Numbered from the stretch's first letter, positions 17,167-26,251 are shown. The stretch: DNA of 64,000 nt from Clostridia bacterium (GCA_017552615.1 JAFZPI010000028.1:1-64000), one strand, 5' to 3'. Translations and numbers: made by a program. Notes: generated by a model not told the origin, from the sequence alone.

Positions 17167-17553
17167 ATGAAAGGAACATATGCAGCGGTCTTTACACCGA
17201 AGAATGGGCGTTACTATGTGCGTGTGCCGGATATGCCGGGCTGCGTTACATCCGGGGACAGCTATGAAGACGCTTTTGATATGGTACTTGATGCCGCGAA
17301 CCTCTGGATGACAGATCTTGTGGAAAGAAAAGAGAAGATCCCCAAAGCGACCCCGATGGAACAGATCAAACGGGAAGATGGGGATATGCTGATGCTGATC
17401 CAGATTGATACCGATGAGTATTTGAGAAAAACTGAATCACGCGCTGTCAGAAGATCTGTTTCGATCCCAGCCTGGATGGATATGGAAGTACAAGAGAGGG
17501 GATTAAGCCTTTCCCGGGTACTGCAGGATGCGCTGAAATCACAACTGGCATGA
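17167..17553 (+). CDS. hicB: HicB-type antitoxin
   Basis: 128 aa. The N-terminal degenerate RNase-H-like HicB domain is clear: YAAVFTPKNGRYYVRVPDMPGCVTSGDSYEDAFDMVLDA is typical. The C-terminal part (RRSVSIPAWMDMEVQERGLSLSRVLQDAL) looks like a ribbon-helix-helix DNA-binding domain. It neutralises HicA and probably represses the operon through the palindrome at 16837-16886. GGAGGAGG lies 7 nt before the ATG and 47 nt separate it from hicA. Confidence 0.88.
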   Translation: MKGTYAAVFTPKNGRYYVRVPDMPGCVTSGDSYEDAFDMVLDAANLWMTDLVERKEKIPKATPMEQIKREDGDMLMLIQIDTDEYLRKTESRAVRRSVSIPAWMDMEVQERGLSLSRVLQDALKSQLA

Positions 17554-17606
17554 CCGATGAGATGGCAAGTGTTCTCGGACAAACAGCAGTGATCTTACTT
17601 ATTAAG

Positions 17607-17643
17607 AAAACCTCGCCGCTTGATTTGGCAGCGAGGTTTTTTC
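17607..17643 (+). terminator. Terminator of hicAB
   Basis: AAAACCTCGC / GCGAGGTTTT stem with a 14-nt loop and a T-run. Confidence 0.85.
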
Positions 17644-17691
17644 CTGGAGCATAAGGTGAAGTTGTCGAACACTGTGAACCCTTGATTTTCA

Positions 17692-18060
17692 ATGAGTTCT
17701 TCAGCGCTCATCTCCACGAGCTCTGTTCCGTCTTTACCATACCTGATCCGGTACATACTGCGCACCGGTGAAACAGTGAAATTCTTGTATCAGGAACCCG
17801 TTGCGCAGGCAAAGATTGACTCATCCCGCGCCGGGGAAACCATCCGGCGTATCATATGTGACAAACGCAAACGCCGCGCGCTCTGCAAAGCCATGCGGAG
17901 CTGTTTCCAGTGGGCAGATGAAACCGTCAATCTCTTCTGCGACTACGGCGACAGCTTTTACTTCACCACTGAAAGCGGCTTTCCAGCTGACGGCGGTCTG
18001 GTACTGTTCGAAAACACGTATGATGGCCATAAGGGTTTATGCTATCAGGTTTGTACATGA
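17692..18060 (+). CDS. Hypothetical protein
   Basis: 122 aa, not recognised. Codon use from about 17760 on looks coding. The protein is rich in Arg/Lys and Cys in the middle (RRIICDKRKRRALCKAM) and ends with aromatic beta-like segments (NLFCDYGDSFYFTTESG). No ribosome site precedes the ATG at 17692, and no better start is visible, so the N-terminus may be wrong or the gene may be a fragment. It is bounded by terminators on both sides and sits in the AT-richer island. Confidence 0.45.
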   Translation: MSSSALISTSSVPSLPYLIRYILRTGETVKFLYQEPVAQAKIDSSRAGETIRRIICDKRKRRALCKAMRSCFQWADETVNLFCDYGDSFYFTTESGFPADGGLVLFENTYDGHKGLCYQVCT

Positions 18061-18067
18061 TGAGTCG

Positions 18068-18098
18068 GGAACTCCCACAATCGGGAGTTCCTTCTATT
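18068..18098 (+). terminator. Terminator after the hypothetical gene
   Basis: GGAACTCCC / GGGAGTTCC stem with 6-nt loop, followed by TTCTATTTTT. Confidence 0.8.
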
Positions 18099-18136
18099 TT
18101 TGAACCATTTGCATTAAAGCAGAAAATAAAACAATA

Positions 18137-18163
18137 CCCACCGGCTCATAATGAACCGATGGG
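18137..18163 (-). terminator. Terminator of the double-glycine leader peptide gene
   Basis: On the minus strand a 12-bp stem with two G-U pairs (CCCATCGGTTCA / TGAGCCGGTGGG) and a 3-nt loop, followed by TATTGTTTTATTTT. The wobble pairs form only on the minus strand, which fixes the direction. Confidence 0.7.
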
Positions 18164-18230
18164 CTGTTTGTGCGATTTGTACCTTCCAAGGTTTGGGACG
18201 GATAATTCCTTATATTCCGTCCTAAGGTTA

Positions 18231-18551
18231 TCAGTAACTGTGACCAGTTTTCTCAATGCGATCATAAATATTAAACATCTGGCTTATAAATGCGTCTATG
18301 TCGCCAACAGCATCAGCAGTGTTGGTGCTACCATGATGTTTCTTTATTTCGCTTGGATCCATCATGAACATTCCGCAAAGCACTTCAGCTGCGACATTAT
18401 ATCCGAGGTTCTCGGCTGTAGTGCGTCCAATAGCGAGAATTTCTGGCGCGGTATAATAATGTCCGTCTACTCCGTAGATACCATCAACACCGCCGCTGAC
18501 CTTGTCCATTTCATCCAGGCTCAGTTCCCGCATATCCTTGTTCTCGCTCAT
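18231..18551 (-). CDS. Double-glycine leader peptide (bacteriocin/RiPP-like precursor), orphan
   Basis: 106 aa. The N-terminus, MRELSLDEMDKVSGG ending at residue 21, is a textbook double-glycine leader of the type cut by C39-peptidase ABC exporters: acidic amphipathic helix, then GG. The predicted mature part is 85 residues, with Tyr, Gly, Met and His and one Cys, too long for a simple lantibiotic. No C39 exporter or modification enzyme is in the window. The start at 18551 is set by GAGGAGG upstream. A good promoter lies 230 nt before it (18784-18812). It may be a secreted peptide, signal or bacteriocin-like protein; the activity is unknown. Confidence 0.65.
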   Translation of the reverse strand: MSENKDMRELSLDEMDKVSGGVDGIYGVDGHYYTAPEILAIGRTTAENLGYNVAAEVLCGMFMMDPSEIKKHHGSTNTADAVGDIDAFISQMFNIYDRIEKTGHSY

Positions 18552-18967
18552 TTTCTTATCCTCCTCAATAATCGTTATTGTTTGTTTCCGTAAATTGATA
18601 CGCAGCGGTTTGCCCCGTTGGCAGTTCCTTCCCAAAACTTTTTTCGGCCGTTTTTTTGTGGGCTGATCCCAGCCGAAATCTGTCCTCTTTTCACAAGGGT
18701 CTTAGTGGGTTTAATTGGAATTCTCCTTACTATGCCATAGGCCGGAATATCATAATATTCCGCCCTGCAGCCTTACCACAATCATTATATCCAAATGCAG
18801 GCTTCCAGTCAACAGTGCTTACACCATTAAATTTAAAGATATTTCGCGATGACCCTTTCCAGTCATCACTTGCAATTCTACCATATACGCACCCAAAACA
18901 AAAGAAAGAAACCTTCGGGTTCTTCCGGGTGGTCTTCTGAATAAAATTTCCTGAGGAGGAAATCATC
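18552..18967. other. 416-bp stretch without a confident gene: leader of the leader-peptide gene
   Basis: The minus strand carries a SigA promoter (18784-18812), so about 225 nt here would be an untranslated leader. It holds a CGGAATAT/ATATTCCG hairpin (18743-18762) and a segment at 18645-18679 where TTTCGGC can pair with GCCGAAA around an internal GGCTG/CAGCC hairpin and an A-rich run. Short open frames on both strands have no ribosome site. The region is AT-rich relative to the window. Confidence 0.4.
18784..18812 (-). promoter_or_regulatory. SigA-type promoter of the double-glycine peptide gene
   Basis: Minus strand TTGACT, 17-nt spacer, TATAAT: a consensus-like promoter with start near 18776, giving a leader of about 225 nt. 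Confidence 0.7.
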
Positions 18968-19156
18968 ATGAAGAAGAACTATTATAGCGCCACCGCCACT
19001 GCCGCCAAGATCACCAAGGTTCCGGTCGAAGTCATCCGCGCCGGTTTCCACAAAGGCGCCAAGCCCACCGGCAACGTGCTGAACGCCGTGATCGTAGCCC
19101 GTCAGCTGTATAACGGAACATACCGCAAGGCTGCCGTTGCTGCTGAGCAGGCGTGA
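18968..19156 (+). CDS. Small conserved-looking basic protein of unknown function
   Basis: 62 aa. It begins with GAGGAGG at ideal distance and ends before a strong terminator, so it is very likely expressed. Composition is Ala/Lys/Thr/Val-rich and basic (net positive). The central part EVIRAGFHKGAKPTGNVLNAVIVARQLYNGTYRKAA looks like two helices with a Gly-rich turn. I do not recognise a family. Its codon use is high-GC, unlike the AT-rich sequence just upstream. Confidence 0.65.
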   Translation: MKKNYYSATATAAKITKVPVEVIRAGFHKGAKPTGNVLNAVIVARQLYNGTYRKAAVAAEQA

Positions 19157-19170
19157 TCTGCGCTTCATAA

Positions 19171-19197
19171 AGAACTCCTTCGGGAGTTCTCTTTTTT
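19171..19197 (+). terminator. Terminator of the small basic protein gene
   Basis: AGAACTCC-TTCG-GGAGTTCT stem with UUCG tetraloop, followed by CTTTTTT. Confidence 0.88.
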
Positions 19198-19242
19198 CTT
19201 GCCCTGTAAATCCCAGCCCACATACAATCTCCGCAGGTATGC

Positions 19243-19273
19243 TTAAAGGACAGCCTTATCAGCTGTCCTTTAA
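19243..19273 (-). terminator. Probable terminator of ssrA
   Basis: TTAAAGGACAGC / GCTGTCCTTTAA stem with 7-nt loop, 57 nt downstream of the tmRNA CCA end on the minus strand. The T-run is within the stem end. Confidence 0.6.
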
Positions 19274-19329
19274 ACTTATCCGAAGTGCGTACCGTCCACT
19301 TACGTATCCGAGTTCGACACTTCGTAATC

Positions 19330-19676
19330 TGGTGGAGATGAGGGGAGTCGAACCCCTGTCCGAAAGCTCTGATTCAGGACTTTCTCCGAGCGCAGTCTGT
19401 GATTTGACATTCCCTCTGCGGCCCGCCCGCAGACAGGCTGGCCGCTTCAGTAGCTTCATGATACGGACACGCGGCAAAGCTTAGGCGTGCTCGTTCCCCG
19501 CGTAAATGACGTCAGGGACCGGCCACGCGGGCAGACCGGGCTGACGTCGCGCCTAATCAGGCAGCGAAAGCAAGATTGTTATTGTCAGTTCCTTTTGTTC
19601 CCCGTTGTTATGCGGTACAGGGGCCGCAGCTCGCTTATCCTGACCCCGACACTCCCGTCGAAACCGGATCATCCCC
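19330..19676 (-). ncRNA. ssrA: tmRNA (ssrA)
   Basis: About 347 nt. The 3' end has the tRNA-like T arm GGGTTCGACTCCCC, then CATCTCC-A-CCA; the 5' end GGGGATG pairs with CATCTCC to form the acceptor stem and continues into GGTTTCGACGGG. The tag reading frame (19557-19589) encodes TDNNNLAFAA followed by TGA, the clostridial/Bacillota type of degradation tag; the resume codon could be this ACT or the GGA before it. It rescues stalled ribosomes together with SmpB, whose gene lies 50 nt upstream on the same strand. Confidence 0.95.
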
Positions 19677-19726
19677 AGATAGCGGACTGACAATTCGCAG
19701 CGAAAGGGTTACTGCTTTGGGTTGTT

Positions 19727-20194
19727 TTACTGATTGTGCTGACGGACGGCTCTGCGGATCTCGCGGTCGGCGTCTCGCTTCGCAACGGCGTCGCGCTTGT
19801 CGTGTTCGGCTTTGCCCTTGCAGAGGCCCAGCTGGAGCTTCATCCGGCCGTCCTTGAGATAGATTTCCAATGGCACCAGCGTATAGCCCTGCCGCGCGAC
19901 CAAACCGTCCAGCTTGCGGATCTCGTCCTTGTGGAGCAGCAGGCGCTTGGGGCGCATGGGGTCACGGTTGAACTGGTTGCCCTGTTCGTAGGGGCTGACA
20001 TGCATCCCCTCAACCCAGACCTCCCCGCGGCGCACCTGTGCCCAGCTCTCTTTCAGGCTGACCCGACCGAGCCGCATAGATTTGACCTCGGTGCCGAAGA
20101 GCTCGATGCCGCATTCGTAGCGCTCCTCGACGAAGTAGTCGTGGAAGGCCTTGCGGTTCTGTGCCACCGGCTTGATTCCCTTCTGATGCGGCAC
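19727..20194 (-). CDS. smpB: SsrA-binding protein
   Basis: 155 aa OB-fold protein that binds tmRNA and delivers it to stalled ribosomes. Characteristic segments are NRKAFHDYFVEERYECGIELFGTEVKSMRLGRVSLKE, the HVSPYEQGN loop and the basic tail (KAEHDKRDAVAKRDADREI) that enters the mRNA channel. Start is GTG at 20194 after GGAAAGG. It is transcribed toward ssrA, so the two may share a transcript. Confidence 0.97.
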   Translation of the reverse strand: MPHQKGIKPVAQNRKAFHDYFVEERYECGIELFGTEVKSMRLGRVSLKESWAQVRRGEVWVEGMHVSPYEQGNQFNRDPMRPKRLLLHKDEIRKLDGLVARQGYTLVPLEIYLKDGRMKLQLGLCKGKAEHDKRDAVAKRDADREIRRAVRQHNQ

Positions 20195-20232
20195 ACGAAC
20201 ACCTGCCTTTCCTCAACGCTCACCGCGTGCTG

Positions 20233-20261
20233 ATTCTATCATATTTGGACTGTGATTGCAA
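20233..20261 (-). promoter_or_regulatory. SigA-type promoter of smpB
   Basis: Minus strand TTGCAA, 17-nt spacer, TAGAAT, 39 nt before the smpB start and overlapping the end of the ABC ATPase gene region. Confidence 0.6.
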
Positions 20262-20266
20262 CAGTC

Positions 20267-21010
20267 TCACGCCCGGATCTCCTGCTGGTACGCATTGCAT
20301 ACCTCATTCACCTCTCCATACATCCTCATCTCTCCGTGCTCCAGCCACAGGACCCGGCTGCACATCTCCCGGATCTGGCCGATGTTGTGCGAGACAAAGA
20401 GGACGGCTGTTCCGCCGGACATGAGTTCCATCATCCGCCGGCGGCTCTTCTGCTGGAAGCTTTCGTCGCCCACGGCGAGGATCTCGTCCACGATCAGGAC
20501 TTCCGGTTCGATGACCGAGGCGATGGAAAACGCCAGCCGTGACAGCATGCCGGAGGAATAGGTCTTCAGGGGCATGTGAATGAAGTCCCCAAGTTCGCTG
20601 TACTCGATGATGGCGTCGCGTTTCTCGTCCAGCTGCGCCTTGTTGTAGCCGAGGATTGCGCCGTTGAGATAGATGTTCTCCCGGCCGGTCAGGTCCATGT
20701 CGAACCCGCTGCCGAGCTCCAGCATCGGGATGATGCGGCCCCGGTGAGTGGCCCGGCCCTCGGTTGGGCGGATGATCCCGGCCACGACCTTCAGGAGGGT
20801 GGACTTTCCGGCGCCGTTGTGGCCGATGATGCCCAGGACCTCCCCGCGCCGGACTTCAAAACCGACATTCCGCAGCGCCCAGAAAGTCCGGTACTGGTTC
20901 TGCCGTTTCAGGGCATGAATGACATACTCTTTCAGGTTGGTGTTCTTGTTCAGGTCCATGCGGTAACACACCCCCACGCCTTCCGCACGGATCATGATAT
21001 CGTCGGACAC
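20267..21010 (-). CDS. Polysaccharide ABC exporter, ATP-binding subunit (Wzt/TagH-like)
   Basis: 247 aa. Walker A GHNGAGKSTLL, signature YSSGMLSRLAFSIA and Walker B VLIVDEILAVGDESFQ are the typical form of the O-antigen / teichoic-acid exporter ATPases, and the N-terminal FWALRNVGFEVRRGEVLGIIG matches. It lacks the C-terminal carbohydrate-binding domain of long Wzt proteins, so export is probably not gated by a terminal cap. It pairs with the permease upstream. Start is GTG at 21010 after GGGAGGTG. Confidence 0.9.
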   Translation of the reverse strand: MSDDIMIRAEGVGVCYRMDLNKNTNLKEYVIHALKRQNQYRTFWALRNVGFEVRRGEVLGIIGHNGAGKSTLLKVVAGIIRPTEGRATHRGRIIPMLELGSGFDMDLTGRENIYLNGAILGYNKAQLDEKRDAIIEYSELGDFIHMPLKTYSSGMLSRLAFSIASVIEPEVLIVDEILAVGDESFQQKSRRRMMELMSGGTAVLFVSHNIGQIREMCSRVLWLEHGEMRMYGEVNEVCNAYQQEIRA

Positions 21011-21055
21011 GGATCAAGTTCACCTCCCTGTTGCGAATGCTTGTATCCCATCTCA

Positions 21056-21086
21056 CTATGCCTTATGCTCTATGCCCTATGCCTTA
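21056..21086. repeat. Short imperfect tandem repeat
   Basis: Four imperfect copies of CTATGCC/TTATGCT between the exporter ATPase and permease genes. Probably simple-sequence slippage; no function seen. Confidence 0.4.
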
Positions 21087-21103
21087 AAACCCTTTGCGAT
21101 TCC

Positions 21104-22558
21104 TTACAAATAGTAGATAAAGTCATTCTGCCTCTTCCGGAAGATCCAGAAGCCCAGTACTAGCGGGATCAGTGCGCAGGCCGCACAGATCCAGTAGGTC
21201 TGGGGCTGCGGGGTCGCGCCTTGCAGCAAGAGGCAGCGGATAAAATAGATGAACTGGTACATGGGGTTCAGGTGGTAGACCGTCAGCCAGGCGGAGGGGA
21301 TGATGGTCTCCGGGTAGAACAGGGGCGTGAGGTAAGTCCAGAGCAGGATCGCGATGCCCCAGAGAAAGCCCGTGTCCCGGAAGTATACATTCAGTGTCGC
21401 GAGGATCATCCCGATGCCGAGGGCAAAACAGGCAATGCCGAGGATCGGCAGAGGCAGCAGCAGAGCTGCGGGCGTCAGGGGCAGGCCGGTCAGCACGACC
21501 AGCAGGAAGAGCGGGATCAGCTCGATGGTTACGTTTACCAGGGCAAAGAGCACCTGACTGAGCGGGTAGACGTAACGCGGCATGTAGACCTTTTTGATCA
21601 GTCCGGCGTTGACGGTCACCGACTGCATGGCCAGTGTGGAAGCCTCATTGAAGAAGTTGAAGAAGATAATGCCCGTCATCAGGTAAACCGGGAAGTTTTC
21701 GATGGCGTTGTGGAAGAGGTAGGAGAAGACCAGATACTGCACGGCCATCATCAGCAACGGATTCAGGAAGGACCAAAGCACGCCCAGCACGCTCTGCCGG
21801 TACTTGTGGTTGAAGTCCCTCCGCACCAGCTGGGAAAGCAGAAAACGATACCGGCGCATCTCCTGAACCAAAGACCAAAGCAGGGTGGCTTTCTGCAGAC
21901 GGCGGTTGTGCTTATAGAGAATCACTGTTACGACCCAGCCGATGCCGATCAGTCCGATGAACCCCCAATACCAGGTCATCGCGGACGAACGCGCGGTGTA
22001 ACTGACGATCACATCCAACTGGCCCGTGACAGGATTCCCGCCGACGGTGAGGCTTCCGTCATCGCTGAGTGCGACGCTGTAGCGGCCCATGTCCACACTG
22101 TCGGCATAAAAGAGCGTGAAGACCGCGTCTGGGTTGTCCTGCCGTATATGGATCAACAGATCGAGATCGCCGGAAACTTCAACGGTTGGAGAGATTACGA
22201 AGCTGAACTGTGTCCGGTCCCCGATGCCATCCAGAGAGACGGACCATATGCCAAGACTTTCTTCTCCCCGGACGAGTTCCAGCCTGGCTTCACCTTCCGG
22301 CTGCCCGATGACGGCAGCGGTCAGTGTCACCTGATCTACAGCACCGTGAATCCCGTGGATACGCTGGCGCACCTGCGTCTGTTCCGTGAGTCCGGTCAGC
22401 GTGCGCTGCATTCCTTCGGTCTTGTATTGCTCATGGCGGATGGACCAGTTGTCGTGGACGATCCATGCGAAGAGAAAGCTGAGCGCACAAATCACACACA
22501 GGCCGCAGAGGATCAGCAGACCGGTGTTCCCAGTGACATGCTTCATCGCTTTCTTCAT
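21104..22558 (-). CDS. Polysaccharide ABC exporter permease with N-terminal outer domain (Wzm/TagG-like)
   Basis: 484 aa. The C-terminal 260 residues are a standard ABC-2 polysaccharide permease (RDFNHKYRQSVLGVLWSFLNPLLMM, IIFFNFF, LTPLFYPE, NPMYQFIYFIR) with six helices. The N-terminal 220 residues are extra: one membrane helix (residues 13-35), a beta-rich outer domain of about 150 residues (QVTLTAAVIGQPEGEARLEL...GDLDLLIHIRQD) and a second helix. Such a domain is not part of ordinary Wzm and may touch the exported glycan. It works with the downstream ATPase to export the polymer built on the lipid carrier. Confidence 0.85.
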   Translation of the reverse strand: MKKAMKHVTGNTGLLILCGLCVICALSFLFAWIVHDNWSIRHEQYKTEGMQRTLTGLTEQTQVRQRIHGIHGAVDQVTLTAAVIGQPEGEARLELVRGEESLGIWSVSLDGIGDRTQFSFVISPTVEVSGDLDLLIHIRQDNPDAVFTLFYADSVDMGRYSVALSDDGSLTVGGNPVTGQLDVIVSYTARSSAMTWYWGFIGLIGIGWVVTVILYKHNRRLQKATLLWSLVQEMRRYRFLLSQLVRRDFNHKYRQSVLGVLWSFLNPLLMMAVQYLVFSYLFHNAIENFPVYLMTGIIFFNFFNEASTLAMQSVTVNAGLIKKVYMPRYVYPLSQVLFALVNVTIELIPLFLLVVLTGLPLTPAALLLPLPILGIACFALGIGMILATLNVYFRDTGFLWGIAILLWTYLTPLFYPETIIPSAWLTVYHLNPMYQFIYFIRCLLLQGATPQPQTYWICAACALIPLVLGFWIFRKRQNDFIYYL

Positions 22559-22570
22559 GGAAGGGCCTTT

Positions 22571-23857
22571 CTATCTTAGGATTTCTTCAAGTCTTTTTCG
22601 GATCATCTCACCGGTGCGCTGAACGGAATTGTGATCCCGGATATAGGCCTGTCCGCGCTTGCTGATTTCTTTCCGCCATTCCGGATCGTCGTGGAGGCGG
22701 CGAAGGTAGTCAGCCGCTTGATCCAGGTCGGGGTCGGCCCAGCGGTGTGTGCCGTCGCCGAACTGGTAGGCGTCGCCGACTGGAATTAGTTCAGCATCCA
22801 CCAGGCAGGAGACATCCGGCGTCATGAAATCCGTGTTGGAGGACCAGTTGGTCGCGACCACCGGAACGCCGAGGGTCATGGCTTCGGCCATCACCAGTCC
22901 GAACCCTTCCGCCCGGTGGAGGCTGACGAACACGTCGCAGAGCGAGATCAGGCGGTTCAGGCGCGGCTTGCGCAAGGTTTCGGTTACCAGAATCACGCGG
23001 CTGTCGCCGCCGGCGCGGGTTTGAATGGCTTTCAGGTCCTTCCGTGTCGGGTTGTTGACCTTCAGCACCAGCCGCGCGTCTTCTGCTTCCGGCCCGAAGG
23101 CTTTCCAGAACGCGTCAATGGCCCCAAAGGGGTTTTTCCGGCTGGCATAGCTGTTGGAATCAAACATGGCGAGCACCAGGAAAGCATCTTCCGGCAGGCC
23201 GAAGTCTGCGCGGGTCAGGCTTTCCTTACAGGGCGTTTCGATACCGTACGGGATGACGGTCACGGGCACGTCGACACTTTTGCGCAGGGCTTTCGCGATG
23301 AAGGTCGATGGCGCCCAGAGCTCATTGACGTATTTCAGAGCATCTGCCCACTGGGATGGAATGGTCTCCAGCTCCCACAGCCACACCCCAATCGTATACC
23401 GCCCGTCAAAGGCGCTGAGGGGGAAGGCATTGCAGGCTTCTACCCACTGGTCAGGGTTGATGTGGACGATGTTCACTGCATAGTCAGCAGTGGTTGAAAG
23501 TTTGCTGTCCCAGCTCGTATCATTCTGGGGCAGCCAGTACAGGAAGTCGGTGTTTAAGAAACAGTGGGGAATGCCGGACTCTTCGATCGCTCTCGCATAG
23601 CATTTGACACCCTGCGCCAGCCCGTTCTCTGCCTTGAAAAAACCGAAGAGGTTGATTCCGTCCGGGTCCTGCCCGGGCTGGTAGGGGAGGGGCAGGCGGC
23701 GGGGTTCCCGTCCGTGGCTGATGCCTGCGGCCTGGAGGATGCGGTCCCGGGCTGCGTGGCGCACCTTTTCGGGGACGATGTGGGTCAAGGGCGCGAGATG
23801 CCGCAGTCCTTGCTCCAAACCCTGCTTCAGGCGGTTTTTCAGGCTGGGGGTGCTCAT
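22571..23857 (-). CDS. Glycosyltransferase family 4
   Basis: 428 aa, GT-B fold. The nucleotide-sugar site shows the EX7E-type motif [23 protein letters not shown], preceded by IPYGIE and the Rossmann segment [18 protein letters not shown]. No membrane segment, so it acts on the cytosolic face. In this operon a mannosyl- or deoxyhexosyl-transferase acting on the carrier-linked glycan is likely, but acceptor and linkage cannot be read from sequence. Its ATG overlaps the gmd stop (ATGA). Confidence 0.87.
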   Translation of the reverse strand: MSTPSLKNRLKQGLEQGLRHLAPLTHIVPEKVRHAARDRILQAAGISHGREPRRLPLPYQPGQDPDGINLFGFFKAENGLAQGVKCYARAIEESGIPHCFLNTDFLYWLPQNDTSWDSKLSTTADYAVNIVHINPDQWVEACNAFPLSAFDGRYTIGVWLWELETIPSQWADALKYVNELWAPSTFIAKALRKSVDVPVTVIPYGIETPCKESLTRADFGLPEDAFLVLAMFDSNSYASRKNPFGAIDAFWKAFGPEAEDARLVLKVNNPTRKDLKAIQTRAGGDSRVILVTETLRKPRLNRLISLCDVFVSLHRAEGFGLVMAEAMTLGVPVVATNWSSNTDFMTPDVSCLVDAELIPVGDAYQFGDGTHRWADPDLDQAADYLRRLHDDPEWRKEISKRGQAYIRDHNSVQRTGEMIRKRLEEILR

Positions 23858-24897
23858 GCTTCCAGCCCAGCTTCCCGGCGGGCCAAGCGTAGGTCGTGCT
23901 CTGCCATGCGCTTACAGAGTTCCTCAAAGCTTGTGCGGGTAGGATTCCACCCAAGGCGTTCCCTGGCCTTTGCGGGATTGCCGCACAGGTTCACAACATC
24001 CGTGGGCCGGAACCACGTGGGATTCACGCACACGACCATGCGGCCGGTGGCCTTGTCGAAGCCCTTTTCATCCACGCCGCTGCCCTGCCATTCCAGGTCG
24101 ATGCCGTCATGCGCGAAAGCGAGCGTCGCGAACTGCCGCACCGAGTGCTGTACGCCGGTTGCGATGACATAGTCATCGGGTTCCGGCTGCTGCATCATCC
24201 GCCACATGCACTCGACGTAATCTCCGGCGAACCCCCAGTCCCGCAGGGAATCCAGGTTGCCAAGCTCGAGGTGGTCCTGCAGGCCACAGGCGATACGCCC
24301 GGCGGCCCGGGTGATTTTGCGCGTGACGAAACTCTCGCCCCGGCGCTCGGATTCGTGGGTGAAGAGGATGCCGTTGCAGGCGAACATCCCGTAAGCTTCC
24401 CGGTACTGGCGGATCATCCAGTAGCCATACTGCTTGGCGATGGCGTAGGGACTGAAGGGGTGGAAGGGGGTATTTTCGTCCTGAGGAAAGGCTTCGACTT
24501 TGCCGAAGAGTTCGGAAGTGGAGGCCTGGTAAACCCGGCAGGTGTGGTCCTGTCCGGTGACATGCACGGCTTCCAGAAGACGCAGGACACCGAGGGCATC
24601 CACGTCGCCCGTGTAATCGGCTGATTTGAAGGAGACGCCCACATGACTCTGGGCTGCGAGGTTATACAGCTCGTTCGGCTGGACTTCGCCGACGGCGCTG
24701 ATCAGGCTGGCCGCATCGGTCATATCCCCGTGATGCAGCTGGATCTTACCTTTGTTTAAAAGATGGCCGATCCGCTCGGTGTTGACGGTTGAAGTCCGGC
24801 GCACGATGCCGTGGACTTCATATCCCTTCTCCACCAGCAGTTCCGCCAGGTAGGAACCGTCCTGGCCGGTGATGCCCGTGATCAGTGCCCGTTTCAT
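23854..24897 (-). CDS. gmd: GDP-mannose 4,6-dehydratase
   Basis: 347 aa short-chain dehydrogenase/reductase converting GDP-D-mannose to GDP-4-keto-6-deoxy-D-mannose. NADP site [15 protein letters not shown] at the N-terminus, [25 protein letters not shown] and the catalytic YAIAKQY (YxxxK) are all as in Gmd. No GDP-fucose synthase or Rmd reductase is in the window, so the final deoxysugar (fucose, rhamnose or other) is open. It follows manC, which supplies its substrate. Confidence 0.95.
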   Translation of the reverse strand: MKRALITGITGQDGSYLAELLVEKGYEVHGIVRRTSTVNTERIGHLLNKGKIQLHHGDMTDAASLISAVGEVQPNELYNLAAQSHVGVSFKSADYTGDVDALGVLRLLEAVHVTGQDHTCRVYQASTSELFGKVEAFPQDENTPFHPFSPYAIAKQYGYWMIRQYREAYGMFACNGILFTHESERRGESFVTRKITRAAGRIACGLQDHLELGNLDSLRDWGFAGDYVECMWRMMQQPEPDDYVIATGVQHSVRQFATLAFAHDGIDLEWQGSGVDEKGFDKATGRMVVCVNPTWFRPTDVVNLCGNPAKARERLGWNPTRTSFEELCKRMAEHDLRLARREAGLEA

Positions 24898-24913
24898 GGT
24901 GTGTTCCTCCGTC

Positions 24914-25990
24914 TCAGAGAAGATCTGTCCGTCCTGCCTTTTGCAGGGCTTCCACGATTTTCTTTACATTCTGTGCCTTGTCTTTGCGGCAGACCATCAC
25001 CGCGTCCGGGGTCTGGACGATGACCAGACCGTCCATATCCACCGCGGACACGAACCGGTCTCGGGCAATGATCACGCAGTCTCGGCTGTCCAGCGCCAGC
25101 GCATCCCCCAGCAGGACATTCCCGTTCGAGTCCGGCTGGCGCAGGGCTTCGATCATGTCCCAGCTGCCCACGTCGTTCCACCCGAAATTCCCGGGCACGA
25201 GCAGGACACCGTCCTGCGCGGCGCAGGGTTCCATCACGGCGTAGTCTATGGAGATGCGGCGCATCTGATGAAACGCGTCAGCAATCACAGCTTGCTCCTG
25301 CTGTGTGCCCACGGCCTTTCCGATCCGGCTTACAGCGTCCGCGATGTCCGGGGCGTGCTCGCGGAGGCGGCTCAGGATCGTATCGGTTCGCCAGATAAAC
25401 ATGCCGCTGTTCCAGGCGTAATCCCCGCTGGACAGATATCGAGCAGCCGTTTCGAGATCGGGCTTTTCATGGAAGGAGAAGACCCGGCGGACCGGAGCGT
25501 CGGTTTCGGTGTCATAACGGATGTAACCGTAGGCTGTGGCGGGGCGGTCCGGGCGGATGCCGACGGTGACCAGCCGATCACCGTTTTCGGCGGCGTCAAG
25601 AGCCGTTTCCCAGACTTCCGTCAAACGGTCTGTATCGCGAATGTAGTGGTCGGAAGGAGTGACCAGCATCAGGCTTTGTCCGTGACGTGACTCGATGACC
25701 GCGGCGGCGTAGCCGATGCAGGGAGCGGTGTCTTTGGGCTCCGGTTCGGTCAGGAGCCGGCTGCGGTCCGTGCGGCCCGCCAGGGCTTCCAGAACGCCGT
25801 CCGCCTGCAGCGCACTGGTGACAATATAGATGTTGCCCGGTTCAATGACCCGGGCCATGCGGTCGAAGGTCTCGCAGATCATGGGGGCACGGCCTGTCAG
25901 GTTCAGCAGCTGTTTGGGTGTCTGCTGCCGGGACAGGGGCCAGAAGCGGGTTCCCCCGCCTCCCGCCATGATGACGCCAACTCGTTGCAT
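24914..25990 (-). CDS. manC: Mannose-1-phosphate guanylyltransferase
   Basis: 358 aa. Makes GDP-mannose from mannose-1-phosphate and GTP. The nucleotidyltransferase signature [25 protein letters not shown] and FVEKP-equivalent FSFHEKPD are present. It lacks the C-terminal isomerase domain of the long bifunctional enzymes. First gene of the operon; the ATG at 25990 has only a weak purine-rich site upstream. Transcribed from the promoter at 26066-26094. Confidence 0.93.
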   Translation of the reverse strand: MQRVGVIMAGGGGTRFWPLSRQQTPKQLLNLTGRAPMICETFDRMARVIEPGNIYIVTSALQADGVLEALAGRTDRSRLLTEPEPKDTAPCIGYAAAVIESRHGQSLMLVTPSDHYIRDTDRLTEVWETALDAAENGDRLVTVGIRPDRPATAYGYIRYDTETDAPVRRVFSFHEKPDLETAARYLSSGDYAWNSGMFIWRTDTILSRLREHAPDIADAVSRIGKAVGTQQEQAVIADAFHQMRRISIDYAVMEPCAAQDGVLLVPGNFGWNDVGSWDMIEALRQPDSNGNVLLGDALALDSRDCVIIARDRFVSAVDMDGLVIVQTPDAVMVCRKDKAQNVKKIVEALQKAGRTDLL

Positions 25991-26065
25991 ATCCGTATCT
26001 CGCTTCCGTCAGGATACATCAGGCCAAGTTCCCGTATAACCAAAAACCGAGATCTCGGCTCAAAC

Positions 26066-26094
26066 AGTTTAGCGGATGGGACTGAAAAAGTCAA
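26066..26094 (-). promoter_or_regulatory. SigA-type promoter of the manC-wzt operon
   Basis: Minus strand TTGACT, 17-nt spacer, TAAACT. Predicted start near 26058, leader about 68 nt. Confidence 0.7.
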
Positions 26095-26251
26095 GAATTG
26101 GCGACAGTTTTATGAAGGAAAAGAAGCAAAATGATTGAGAAGTTTGATGATTACATTACAATTTCGGATCATAAAATGACGAATTGATAACGAAAATGCA
26201 AAAGATGCACAAAAAGCATTGTGAATCCTTCAATAATTTACAAATCAAGAC

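Noticed and set aside
18600..18640. A c-di-GMP riboswitch suggested by GGGGCAAACC in the leader of the GG-peptide gene
   Set aside because: Only a short stretch resembles the conserved core; the flanking GNRA-receptor and CGCAAAGCC parts are absent.
18656..18969. Two overlapping short open frames (94 codons plus, 79 codons minus)
   Set aside because: No ribosome site for either, and the region is better explained as promoter and leader of the minus-strand peptide gene.
19330..19400. A stand-alone tRNA gene (TTCGA loop and CCA end)
   Set aside because: It is the tRNA-like domain of tmRNA; the 5' half lies about 300 nt away and a tag frame lies between.
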